Below are positions 7,796-17,959 of a stretch of 21,790 nt of DNA, in pieces. Position numbers and translations under genes: made by a program. This DNA comes from Stramenopiles sp. TOSAG23-2. Lineage: Eukaryota; Sar. The stretch spans positions 1 to 21,790 of the forward strand of contig LT649529.1 of assembly GCA_900128395.1 (NCBI GenBank). Direction: 5' to 3'. Each line of letters begins with the position of its first letter. Within the stretch, counting starts at the first letter, position 1. The notes below the pieces were generated by a model. It was not told the DNA's origin. It saw nothing but the letters and a program-made list of their open reading frames with translations, and did no database searches.

Positions 7796-9589
7796 TTAGC
7801 TTCTCAAACCATTTTGCCATGAATCTGTACCATCAGCCACTTCTTTACGATGTTCAATTGCTTCCCGGTGCTTCAATTTTATGTATTTTTTCCTCATGAA
7901 ACTATCTCGATGTTCTTTGAAATCTTTTACTTCGTTTTTGCTTCGTAAAAATTTTTGTACCCACATTCCATCCGGACCAGCATGTCGCTTTTCCAATCGG
8001 TTTATTTCTTGATCAGCAATAAATAATGCACGTTTAGAGAAGGATTTACCTGTAACATCCCATAAAAAATTCAATATATGTTTTGATTTTACACGATGTG
8101 TATTCCATAATTTTCGTAATAATTGTTTATCTACTCTGCCATAATTAGTACCTTGTTGTTGCTGTTGCCGTGTTATGTATTCAACATTTAATGCATCATC
8201 ATCATCATCATCCATTGAATTACCATCAACAATGCCACCATATTTATTTAATACAATAAAATTCGTTCGATCTTCTTCATCTGTTAAATTAATATCAGCA
8301 TTTAACATCAATTGCAATGTTTTATTTCGTTCTATTGTATGACTTAATTCCCGTTGTAATCGTAAATTTTGTTCCAATGTATCAGCAGTAGCTTCAATAG
8401 TTTGTTTCATTTCATATTCACTATCCCTTACATTCTTTTCCATTTGATGGTCAAAATCTCGTGCCATTTTATTTGAAACTAAATGTACTTTACGATTTAA
8501 AAGCGCCTTTGCTTCCTCGATTGATGCAACTGTCACACGTTGCTCTGCATCAATTAATTGTTCATATTGATTGGATATTTGATTTTCTATTTTTATTCGC
8601 ATGTTATTGATTCTATCTTCATATTCATGAATGGATTGTTTTATTTTATTTAATTCCTTTCTTTTAGATTCTATCATATTTCGATTTCGATGTTTTTTAA
8701 TATATAACAAAAAAGATAATTGTTTTATATTTCGTTCTAAGGTTGATGTGTTGTTATTGTTATTATTTACAGCATTTTGTTTTTTTGGCGATTCGAAAAA
8801 TTGAAGTGACGAAGAGGATTTCTTCTTCTTATTATTATTAGACGATGTTGTCCTAATATTGTTCATACTTATTAGGCGTTCCAATTGATTGACTTCTGAT
8901 AATAAACTTAAATATTCATTATAATGTTTTACTTTCTCAGTGTATTTATTATTACTTCTTTTCATCATCGTATCGATTGTTTTTGTATTATAATAATGTT
9001 TCAGTGTTAAGCCTTTTATAATTGTTGTTTGATATTCATTATATAACGATGTAAGTAAACTGTTTAAATGACCAAATTTTTCGATACTACTAATACTTGG
9101 TATTGATTGTGGTATTGTGTGCTTTCTTTCATCCCGGTTATCATCAAAAGGCACCAAGACTGCAGTGGATGACGCTGTAATCGTGTTTAATTTTAATCTT
9201 GAATAATATTGATGTTGTAAATGTTTTAATGTATTTATTTTTTTAATTTTTTTATTTATATTGGTTTTCAGTTTATATGTGCTATATATATATATATATA
9301 TTGTTTTGTTTTTTTGGTGGTGTTAGAATTTAACTATAGTGATAAGAGATAGAATACAGATTCATACTTACATTGTGGATGGAGGAGATGTTGGTGGTGT
9401 ACGTGAAGGTGTACTTGAACGTGATGTTGTCATATTTGTTTTCCTTGTTATTATTATCGGTGTTGTTTGTGGTTTAAATGGTGGAATCGATGGTGGTAAC
9501 ACTGTTGGTTCATTTTGTTGTTGTACATGATCTTCTTTATTATTATTATTATTATGATATACTTCGTCAAAAATCATATGATCCTCCAT
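7796..9589 (-). CDS. Coiled-coil protein of unknown function (two exons)
   Basis: Exon 1 (9589-9372) begins MEDHMIFDEVYHN and is Asn-, Gln- and Pro/Ser/Thr-rich. It stops at a consensus donor (GTAAGTATG on the minus strand). The acceptor is TATATATAG at 9282, giving a 90-bp intron (9282-9371, phase 2). Exon 2 (9281-7796) then continues in frame, for 567 residues in all. Residues about 274-399 form a long charged coiled coil (MIESKRKELNKIKQS, LEQNLRLQRELSHTIERNK). An Asp run (DDDDDD) and a Gln run (QQQQQ) follow. The last 114 residues are basic and less repetitive (LWNTHRVKSKHILNFLWDVTG, EINRLEKRHAGPDGMWVQKF), probably a folded conserved domain. The upstream exon and splice are inferred; the (TA)9 run next to the acceptor is unusual. 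I recognise no family; a structural or cytoskeletal role is possible. Confidence 0.78.
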
Positions 9590-10106
9590 GGTGTATGCTA
9601 TATATCTATCTATGTATATATATATATATAGCGAGTCTGAATTGAATGTTTATCGATGTATGTATGTATGGAAGAAGTTGTATCAAAGTATAATTACTAT
9701 ATATGTCTATTGGCAGTTTAAGTTTAATATCTATATTATATCTATCTTATATTCAATACTTCTTTTACTTTATTATAACTACTTTTTGTGTTGTTTGTTT
9801 GTTTTTTTGTTGTGCACTTGTGTCTTGTGTCTAAGTTTAAAAAAAAAGGCTGTTCGCCCTATCAAAATTAAAATGACAATAAGGAATAAGTTGTACTTGA
9901 AAGGTAAAAAATACCCAAAACACAAAACAAAACAAAAAATACTCATTTCCTATATTAAATACTTTATATATATATATATACAATGTTTCTGTATCAAAAT
10001 GTTTGTATGATCAATCATAGGATTGTATAATTTGTATATATGTGGATAATATTTGACGTAGTAATAATAAAGAGTGAAGGTTGAAAGACAATTATTTCAA
10101 AAAATA
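9590..10106. other. Divergent intergenic region
   Basis: This spacer separates the coiled-coil gene (minus) from the ankyrin gene (plus). It holds (TA)n runs near 9618-9631 and 9964-9980 and an A9 run near 9840. A long plus-strand frame here is dominated by Tyr, Ile and Leu codons from AT-rich DNA and is not credible as a gene. It likely contains both promoters; no motif is assignable. Confidence 0.55.
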
Positions 10107-11141
10107 ATGGATCATGAAAAAATAAAAAATAATGATGATGTTGTTCAAAATAATGTGGAAGAATTATTCAATTTTTTCAAGCAACTGCCCCCATTTTTCA
10201 AAAGGCAATATTTGATCAATATTATTCAATACATATCAAATGATTACATCTCGTTATTTAACTTCTTATTGACTGGTATGTTTCGTAAAGATCATTGTAA
10301 AAATAATCATCTAGGCAATAGTCCTATATCCACCCATGAAAACAAGGATGCAAATCTTAATGTACATACCTCTTCAAAATCAACATCATCAAAATCAACA
10401 TTATATAATGTAATTCAAAACACACTTAATACAATAAAACAAAATAAAATAAATAAAATCAAAGCAGAATATAAAGAAAAATATCCATACGGGAATCCAA
10501 TTGTTGTCTTTTGTGAACAAAACAAACTATCATATCTCAAATTATTTGAAGGATTATACGATGTACATACAATATCTAAAAATTCATATGGAAATAGTCG
10601 TTGGAGTTTATTAATGATTAGTGCTTACCATGGCTATATTGATTTAATTACGTATTTATTATCAAATCATGAAAACATTAACGTAAATCAAACTGATCGT
10701 ACAGGTTCTACTGTATTTCATATTGCATCATATTTTAATAAACATGAAAGCATTCAATGCATTTTAAATTGGGCACGGAAAAATCATGTAATATGTAATA
10801 TTGATCATATATCTAAACGTGGTGTGAAAGCAATTGAAGTTGCTAAATCACGATTTCATGTAGAAACAATTGAATTATTACGTGAATATTCATTAGAAAT
10901 CAAACAAGTGATGATTGCATCGGCAGCTGCAAATAATAATAAATCAAATAGAATGAAGAAGAATGAAGATGGAAAACAACATGATGCCTTGCATATCCAT
11001 GCCCCATCTGATATGATGAAACTGATTAACAATATGAATGATCAAGCACGACGATTGAAAATAAGAAAACAAAAAGAGGAACTTGAAGCACAACATGATA
11101 TTGAAACTATCAATAGCTTATTCAAAGAGACATATTTATAG
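10107..11141 (+). CDS. Ankyrin-repeat protein
   Basis: I start at the ATG at 10107 (MDHEKIKNND); the frame is open a little further upstream but has only a GTG. The product is 344 residues. The N-terminal 60 residues are helical (ELFNFFKQLPPFFKRQYLI), followed by a Ser/Lys-rich linker. Residues about 163-261 contain ankyrin-type repeats: SLLMISAYHGYIDLITYLL, then GSTVFHIASYFNKHESIQCIL, then a weaker RGVKAIEVAKSRFHVETIELL. These match the G-TPLH-A---G--E-V--LL pattern with variation. An Ala/Asn linker and a C-terminal charged helix (QARRLKIRKQKEELEAQ) end the protein. Ankyrin repeats bind other proteins, so this is probably an adaptor in the cytosol or nucleus. No enzymatic domain or signal peptide is visible. 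No intron is needed. Confidence 0.82.
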   Translation: MDHEKIKNNDDVVQNNVEELFNFFKQLPPFFKRQYLINIIQYISNDYISLFNFLLTGMFRKDHCKNNHLGNSPISTHENKDANLNVHTSSKSTSSKSTLYNVIQNTLNTIKQNKINKIKAEYKEKYPYGNPIVVFCEQNKLSYLKLFEGLYDVHTISKNSYGNSRWSLLMISAYHGYIDLITYLLSNHENINVNQTDRTGSTVFHIASYFNKHESIQCILNWARKNHVICNIDHISKRGVKAIEVAKSRFHVETIELLREYSLEIKQVMIASAAANNNKSNRMKKNEDGKQHDALHIHAPSDMMKLINNMNDQARRLKIRKQKEELEAQHDIETINSLFKETYL

Positions 11142-11628
11142 TATAATATAATATATAATATTGGTCGGTAAATTGATGTTGTAGATTTACATCCTCCATT
11201 ATAGAAGACTTAGACACCTTTTGATAGTGGAAAAATCTTTTTAAAACGCATGGAAATGTGGTGGTGTTTATTTTGTGGCATGGAACCTTCCTCTTGATTT
11301 CATTCTCTACATGTATAAGTGTGGGATGTGCGTCCTTTTGAAGTGTGTGTGTGTAAAAAATTTTCTATAACAATTATTATTATAAATACTATATACTACA
11401 TTAACATGTACTTGATATTTTTTGATTGAATTTGAATTACAAAAGTCTATTATTTATTAATACATTCCGTCCTATATTAATATTAATATCGATAGAAAGA
11501 GAGCACAATGGGGAAAATATATATTTGCATGTGTACGAAAATATATAAATACACCAGACTTGATATTTATACAATAACATACAAAGTGTAAGATTGATAT
11601 AAGTATAGTACCCGCACAAAGAAACAAC
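11142..11628. other. Intergenic region
   Basis: Nothing gene-like is seen. It holds the 3' region of the ankyrin gene and presumably the upstream region of the small membrane protein gene. Confidence 0.5.
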
Positions 11629-11784
11629 ATGTCGTATACACCATTATTAGCTGTGAAATATGATGATTCACATGAAAATATATTTACATTATTAGGTTAT
11701 ATCGTCGGAATATCATTTATATTGGCATTAATTATATTTGTAACTTGGATTTATTTTTGTGAAGACAAAGAAAAAGACGAATAA
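11629..11784 (+). CDS. Small single-pass membrane protein (51 residues)
   Basis: The frame starts ATG TCG TAT ACA (MSYTPLLAV) at 11629 and ends TAA at 11782-11784. Residues about 19-43 are a strongly hydrophobic segment (FTLLGYIVGISFILAL, then IIFVTWIYF), long enough to cross a membrane once. It is preceded by a short polar N-terminus and followed by a compact acidic/basic tail (CEDKEKDE). The sharp contrast between hydrophobic core and charged tail, and codon use like its neighbours, support a real gene despite its length. It resembles small subunits or regulators of membrane complexes in general architecture only. I do not recognise the family. Upstream non-coding exons cannot be excluded. 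Confidence 0.6.
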   Translation: MSYTPLLAVKYDDSHENIFTLLGYIVGISFILALIIFVTWIYFCEDKEKDE

Positions 11785-12177
11785 TCTGTTGATTCATCAC
11801 ACCGTATGTATATGTAAATTTTGTCGTTTAGTATGCGTTTCATTTCATCGCAATAGGGTATATACATCTGCAAAAAAATAATTGTTTTTACATTCATATT
11901 CCGTCTAATTTATCAAAAATATTTTGTAAATTTGTAATCTCATTGATGATTCTCATAGTTGTTGTTGAGGGGGAGTGGGATTCAACGGGTGTGCTTCAAG
12001 CTTCAAGGATTAAAATGAAGAATGTAATAAGATTGATATCAAGTGTTATTTTATTTATAATATCTATCTAGATTATTTTACTCTCCCCTCCTCCTCCCTT
12101 TCTTACAAATTATAACGCTCACCGTGTGAAACCCTCCACTCCAGCTTTTTTTCCTTCATCTTAAAACTATCACAAGA
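11785..12177. other. Convergent intergenic region
   Basis: This spacer lies between the small membrane protein gene (plus) and the urocanase 3' end (minus). A CT-rich stretch (about 12080-12110) is the only visible feature. No gene is seen. Confidence 0.5.
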
Positions 12178-14469
12178 TTACAACTTATCCAACAACTCAT
12201 CATCGACATGATTGACTAATGTTACTTTTAATTTTGGATTTTGTTCCATGGCACGTTTAATAGCAAATTCTGCATTATCATTTCGTGCCCAAGCACGTCT
12301 CGATACACCATTGTTGACATCCCAGAATAACATCGATGCGGCACGTTGACCAGCTTCTTCGGAACCATCTAATACTAATCCAAATCCACCATTCATCACT
12401 TCACCCCAACCAACACCACCACCATTATGAATTGCTACCCATGTTGCACCACGGAATGAATCGCCAATCACATTTTGTACGGCCATATCTGCAGTGAAAC
12501 TACTACCATCACCGATATTTGATGTTTCACGAAATGGACTATCCGTACCACTAACATCATGATGATCACGACTGATAACAACTGGACCTTTTAATTCACC
12601 TTCACCAATTGCGTCATTAAATGCCTTTGCAATCAATGCACGTCCTTCCCCATCTGCATATAATATTCTAGCTTGTGAACCAACAACTAATTTATTTTCC
12701 TCTGCTTGTTGTATCCATTTAATATTATCATCAAGTTGAGCAACAACACGTGGTGGTACACGTGCGCGTATCTCTTTCATTACTTTCTCTGCAATTTTAT
12801 CCGTCATCGTTAAATCAGATGCTAATCCACTTGTACATACCCATCGAAATGGTCCAAATCCTAATGAGAAAATATCACCCATAATATCTTGAACATAACT
12901 TGGATAACGAAATGTTTTCCCATCATTTTCACCTGGTAAACCAACATCTGCACCAGCACGACTTGCTTCTAATAAAAATGAATTGCCATAATCCCAAAAT
13001 TTCATACCCCTTGCAGTTAATGTATTAATAGCAGCAACATGTCGACATAATGATTCTTGTACTAATTTTTTAAACCGTGGTGGATCTGCTACCATTACAC
13101 GTCTAGCCTCGTCAAATGATATTTGTACTGGATAATATCCACCATTATAAGGATTATGTAATGAAGTTTGATCTGAACCTAATTCTACTAGTAATTCTTT
13201 TTCTTCCGCTAATCGTTCCCATAAATCAACTACGTTACCTAAAAATCCAATTGATGTAACGCGTTTTTCTTCTCTTGCATTGACAATACGTTCAATACAA
13301 TCATCTAAACTTTTGGATACTTCTTTGACCCATCCTTGTTCATATCGTTTCATTAATGCATTTTCATCCACTTCAGCAATTACACCAATTGATCCAGCAA
13401 TCATTGCCGCTTTTGCTTGTGCACCAGACATACCACCTAAACCAGCAGTTACAAATACTTTACCAGATAAATCGCCACTACCTAAATATTTACGCCCTGC
13501 ATTTAATACCGTCTGTGTATGTATTTGTATTAATGTGTTTGGATTTTATATCGTGTTGTATAATATTTTCTAAGTGTTAGTATATATATACATACAATGA
13601 GAATTTTATGTTGAAATTTATGTAAAGAGCTATATATAATTATGGATGATGGATAAGAGATACATTTGTGTATATAGGTATATATATATAGTGTGAGTTG
13701 TCTGTGATAACGTCTATTTACATACAATGGTTGTTCCATGAACAATACCTTGTGGTCCAATGTAACAATAACTTCCAGCTGTCATTTGTCCATACATACT
13801 ATTGCCTCTTGCATACATTAATTGTAAATTTTCTTGTGAACTATAATTTGGTATGACCATTCCATTTGTAATAACAACACGTGGTGCATTTGTATTTGAT
13901 GGAAATAATCCCATTGGATGTCCACTATACATTGTTAATGTTTGTTCTTCCGTCATTTCACTTAAATACCTCATAGTTAAATGATATTGTGCCCAATTTT
14001 GAAATACACTACCATTACCACCGTAAGTAATCAATTCATGTGGAAATTGTGCTACGGATGGATCTAAATTATTTTGTATCATCAACATAATTGAAGCAGC
14101 TTGACGTGAACGTGCTGGATATTGTTCAATTGGATATGCTCTCATATCATAATGTGTTGGTCGAAAACGATACATGAAAATATGACCATACGTACGTAAT
14201 TCTTCTGCAAACTCTGGTGCCAATGTGGAATGTAATTCAGCTGGAAAATAACGTAATGCATTACGTATAGCTAATTTAAAATCTGTATCCGATAATTTCA
14301 CTTGAAAGACAGGTGCATGTGGTACACTTGCATCACGTGTTGGTTGTGGTGGTGGTAATGGATTTAACGGGATACCATTTGCTAGTGTGGATAATGGATT
14401 GTTTAACGTGATGGTACCGGAGTTGGTATTGGTATTTGTTGTTGTCTCTGTTGATGTCATTGTTGCCAT
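12178..14469 (-). CDS. UROC1: Urocanate hydratase (urocanase), two exons
   Basis: Urocanase converts urocanate to 4-imidazolone-5-propionate using tightly bound NAD+, the second step of histidine degradation, in the cytosol. Exon 1 (14469-13726, 248 codons) and exon 2 (13512-12178) join across a 213-bp intron (13513-13725, GTATGT...CAG, phase 0) to read GIVHGTTI-TVLNAGRKYLG, as expected of the family. The total is 692 residues, close to the roughly 676 of animal urocanases and longer than the roughly 555 of most bacterial ones. Visible motifs are ELITYGGNGSVFQNW (about 145-159), the dinucleotide-binding GLGGMSGAQ (272-280), SDQTSLHNPYNGGYYP (361-376), DHHDVSGTDSPFRE (564-577) and NGGGVGWGE. 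Where the bacterial signature has FQGLP[AS]RICW, this protein reads GSQARILYADGEGR (526-539), without that Cys. The first 50 residues are Thr/Asn/Pro-rich and probably disordered. It is divergent from the imidazolonepropionase gene, the next pathway step. Confidence 0.96.
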
Positions 14470-15483
14470 GTTTCTACTTTTTGTATGGGGCGTTTGATTT
14501 ATCTTGTATATTTATGTTTCTTTATACGAAAAAGCAAAACACTAAAACTCGTATTATTACAATTGTTTCAAAATATGTTATTAATTTCTACAAAAAAAAA
14601 ATGAAGAAATTTTAAAATTTAAAATTTAATAAAAAAAAAATATTGTAAAACTTTTCTTTTCTCTGTCCCTAAAATTGAAAATTCGTATAAAATAATAGTA
14701 TTAGAAACACTTATAATGATATATATAGATATATATATATATATATATATGATATTTGATCAATATATGATATATATATCTTATACGTACACACACAAAC
14801 AGAGTTTCTCGGAACCTTCTATATATAAAATAATCAAATTTTTGTTGGAATCGATCTTCAACTTAGATAAATATCCGATTTAATTATTGTAATATGAGGT
14901 AGTTATTGACATTATTATACGACATAAATTATTATTTTACAATAATAGTTTCTATACCTATTAATACCAATAATCCATAATAGTATATTTCCATAATAGT
15001 CTTAATGGTATTATACTCAATCTGATTGATTTAACCCGTGTTATCATTGATATTTTAACGGGAAGATTTTTTGGTTAAGGTACATGTTGAATATTTTAAT
15101 ATTCAAATATTGATAATATACAAATGGTATGGTAATATACGATTATTACATTTATTCCTTAAGTAAAAATAGTCCAGGTTTGAAGAGATAAGCTATATAT
15201 CTAGAAGTAATACACATTAAAGGCGTATATATACATATAGTGAGTGATCATTGATATATATATATATATATATAATCATTTATCTTGTGTTTTAGTAAGT
15301 ATCCATACAGTATTGAACAACCGGAAAAGTTATAATATAGTTTGAACGAACGGGAAAAATAATAATAATAATTAATAATTGTAAATTATTTTAAATTTTG
15401 AATATTTTAATAATCTTGCAGTTTTTTTTGTTTTTTTTCTCAATTTGAAGATAAACATTTATATATAGCATACACGTATTATT
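14470..15483. promoter_or_regulatory. Shared divergent spacer of the two histidine-degradation genes
   Basis: About 1 kb separates the start codons of urocanase (minus) and imidazolonepropionase (plus). The region is very AT-rich, with (TA)n runs at about 14729-14750 and 15254-15273, several ATATGATAT-like palindromic patches and T-rich tracts just before the plus-strand start. No open frame is credible. It must contain both promoters and could co-regulate the two genes, but no factor-binding site can be named from the sequence alone. Confidence 0.55.
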
Positions 15484-16827
15484 TTGGATAATACAATATA
15501 TCAAACCAAAACAAGCCAAAGCAAACAACAAATAAACACATTCAAAATGCCACATCCAACATTATTTATTCATAATATCTCATCGTTATATACATTGAAT
15601 CCAAAATATATCACAGGAACAAATCCACTTGGATTATTAAAAAATACATCTATTGGTTTTGTAAATGATAAAATATCATTTATTGGTGATGCAACCTCAT
15701 CTGAAGCAATTGAAGGTAAAAATGTTGCTGCTATTGTTATTGATGGAACTGGGTTTATTGGTTTGCCAGGTCTTGTAGATTGCCATACACATACAGTATG
15801 GGCAGGTTCAAGAGCAGATGAGTTTGCAAGACGTTTAGCTGGTGAAAAATATGCAGATATAGCAAAAGCTGGTGGTGGTATTTTATCCACTGTTGAACAT
15901 ACACGAAATGCAACATTAAATGAATTAGTAACAAATGCAAAAAGTCGTATACAAAACATGGTACGTAAAGGTGTTACAACGGTTGAAATTAAATCGGGAT
16001 ATGGTTTATCACCTGATGCAGAAGCAAAAATGTTACGTGCCGCAAAAGAATGCAATGATACAGCACGTATTGTGACTACGTTTCTTGGTGCACATGCATT
16101 ACCAAAAGAATTTCGTGATAATCGTAAAGGATATGTACAACAAGTGATTAATGATCAATTACCTATAATACAAAAATATGAATTAGCTGATAATATCGAT
16201 GTATTTTGCGATTCTATTGGATTTACATTGGAAGAAGCAAAGGATATATTAACTGCTGGGCAACGTGCCGGTATGAAAGTCAAAGCACATGCTGAACAAA
16301 TACAACATACTGGTTGTACCTCATTAGTATCTGAATTAAATGGTATTAGTGCGGATCATTTAGAACGTGTTAAATTAGAGGATGTAAAAAATATGGCAGC
16401 TAAAAATGTTGTTGCTGTATGTTTACCAGGTGCACAAATGTATTTACATGATACGAGTCCGCCGGTTCAATTATTCCGTGAAAACAATGTAAAAATGGCA
16501 GTTGCAACGGATTTGAATCCAGGTAGCAGTCCTGTACATGATTTATTCACCTCTGCAACATTAGCATGTGTATTACAAAGCATGACGATTGTAGAAGCAG
16601 TGGAAGGTATTACAAAAAATGCTGGACTTGCATTAGGACGTAATGATTTAGGATGGCTTGGTATTGATGGTGCAAGTGTAGGTGATATGATCTTATGCAA
16701 AGCTATGGAAGGTGATCCACCCACCGTTGAAAGTTTAATACAAAATATTGGTGGGCATGATTTAGTCACTACGATACGGGATGGTGAAGTGATTTATAAT
16801 AATATGCGTTATGGTAAGACAAGTTGA
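15484..16827 (+). CDS. hutI: Imidazolonepropionase (bacterial-type HutI / AMDHD1)
   Basis: This metal-dependent amidohydrolase opens the ring of 4-imidazolone-5-propionate to give N-formimino-L-glutamate, the third step of histidine degradation. The 447-residue frame shows LPGLVDCHTHTVWAG (metal ligands His101 and His103), AGGGI.STV (about 129-137), VEIKSGYGL (167-174), TTFLGAHALP (198-207), KAHAEQ (His269), SADHLE (289-294) and ATDLNPGSSP (Asp343), all characteristic of the family. The Met at residue 22 (15547, in TTCAAAATGCCA) is the likelier start and gives 426 residues, the usual size; the longer start adds a Gln/Thr-rich stretch. Motifs such as SADHLE, AHAEQ and TDLNPG resemble bacterial HutI more than my recollection of the animal enzyme. 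No intron is present. Its neighbour urocanase supplies its substrate. Confidence 0.96.
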   Translation: MDNTIYQTKTSQSKQQINTFKMPHPTLFIHNISSLYTLNPKYITGTNPLGLLKNTSIGFVNDKISFIGDATSSEAIEGKNVAAIVIDGTGFIGLPGLVDCHTHTVWAGSRADEFARRLAGEKYADIAKAGGGILSTVEHTRNATLNELVTNAKSRIQNMVRKGVTTVEIKSGYGLSPDAEAKMLRAAKECNDTARIVTTFLGAHALPKEFRDNRKGYVQQVINDQLPIIQKYELADNIDVFCDSIGFTLEEAKDILTAGQRAGMKVKAHAEQIQHTGCTSLVSELNGISADHLERVKLEDVKNMAAKNVVAVCLPGAQMYLHDTSPPVQLFRENNVKMAVATDLNPGSSPVHDLFTSATLACVLQSMTIVEAVEGITKNAGLALGRNDLGWLGIDGASVGDMILCKAMEGDPPTVESLIQNIGGHDLVTTIRDGEVIYNNMRYGKTS

Positions 16828-17522
16828 AGTGTAATATATGCGATGTATATTAATGATGGTTACATGTATATTATATATATATGTCTAGTGATGTTCACAT
16901 CTCGTCCCTGACGAAAGGTATGAATATAGAAAAAAGTTTTATTATCTTAGTAAAAATGCATGATAAATGGTATAGAGACAACACAAATGGAATCTAAATA
17001 ATTTTCATCTCCTCCCTTTTGTGCTCTGAAATTCTATATAAAAACATGGTGTGCGTGCATTGCAACTTCTTGCGTGTATGTGTGTAGACTATATACGTGT
17101 GTGCGCCGTGTGAATTTTTTTACAAAATATTGTTGTTGTTTTTTAAAATATATATTTAAGTACATACATTGGTACACTAGAATACTCCTATCAATCAAAT
17201 AGGAATACTTAGTATACCGGTATGTATACTTAATCATATATCATTTGTAAATTTGTATAAATCCTATAAATCCTATAAATCTATAATATATAGATATAGA
17301 TATAGATATAGATGTGCAAGATGTGCAAGCCTTAGGGCAAGATGCATTTGTAAAGTGTAAAAAGTGTATTTTGTTAGTTGTTAGTTGTTAATCTAGAAAA
17401 TAAAACATCAAAAAGGGTCCACTTATCATCTTGCTTGACAGAGATTAATTATCGTCTGCTGAAAAATAACGATATATATATTTATCTTGTTGGGGCCACA
17501 GTGTGTGATAATAAAAAAAAAG
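16828..17522. other. Intergenic region
   Basis: No convincing gene lies in these 695 bases. Features seen are a short (ATAGAT)n run at about 17288-17313 and a near-palindrome around AGTATACCGGTATGTATACT at 17210-17229. Small frames on both strands look like AT-rich noise. The end of the interval is the upstream region of the secreted-protein gene. Confidence 0.55.
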
Positions 17523-17959
17523 ATGAAAATATCATGTTTATTTGTATATATATTGTTCATAATATTATTGTTGATAATCAATTGCCATGCAGAATGTGGA
17601 AACAACGTATGTGAGAAAGATAAAGGTAAGTGAAACTAAATGCGTTAATCGATCAAACTAATCATTATCCATTCCTAACAAATTCGTCTATATTAAAACA
17701 TCAACAGGTGAAGATTGGAATAGTAAGTGTAAAAATCAGTTATTTAAATATAATATAAATATAAATACAGTTTCTAACAATATATAAAAATATATATCAA
17801 AACACATTCGATGAATATTTAGATTGTTCCCATGATTGCTGCAAGACGGATCATTGCGATTGCGATCATGCAAACCCAGGGGAAGGTGCATTAGGAAACA
17901 ATTGTGCACATAAAGATCCACCAGAAACACCTGGAACGGGTGGAAAGATCTACAATTAA
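17523..17959 (+). CDS. Small secreted cysteine-rich protein (three exons, one 15-nt microexon)
   Basis: Exon 1 (17523-17625), exon 2 (17708-17722, only 15 nt) and exon 3 (17823-17959) join with GTAAGT donors and AG acceptors at both introns. Both junctions are phase 1, giving 84 residues and a TAA stop. Residues 1-23 form a typical signal peptide (MKISCLFVYILF start, Ile/Leu core, cleavage likely after CHA). The mature part of about 61 residues has eight cysteines (25, 30, 41, 45, 46, 51, 53, 67), an even number consistent with four disulphides, followed by a Pro/Gly-rich tail (DPPETPGTGGKIYN). The protein is therefore probably secreted or lumenal and disulphide-stabilised. I recognise no family and assign no activity. 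The last exon overlaps the tail of the opposite-strand EF-hand gene and is more GC-rich than its surroundings. Confidence 0.72.

Noticed and set aside
9588-10010. 140-codon plus-strand frame
   Set aside because: It is almost entirely Tyr, Ile, Leu and Cys codons expected from AT-rich spacer DNA, with no domain.
13714-14469. Separate 251-codon gene ending in VCK
   Set aside because: The final residues are intron read-through. Splicing at GTATGT joins it to the downstream exon as a single urocanase.
15570-16769. Minus-strand frames inside the imidazolonepropionase gene
   Set aside because: They are antisense to a clearly identified enzyme gene.
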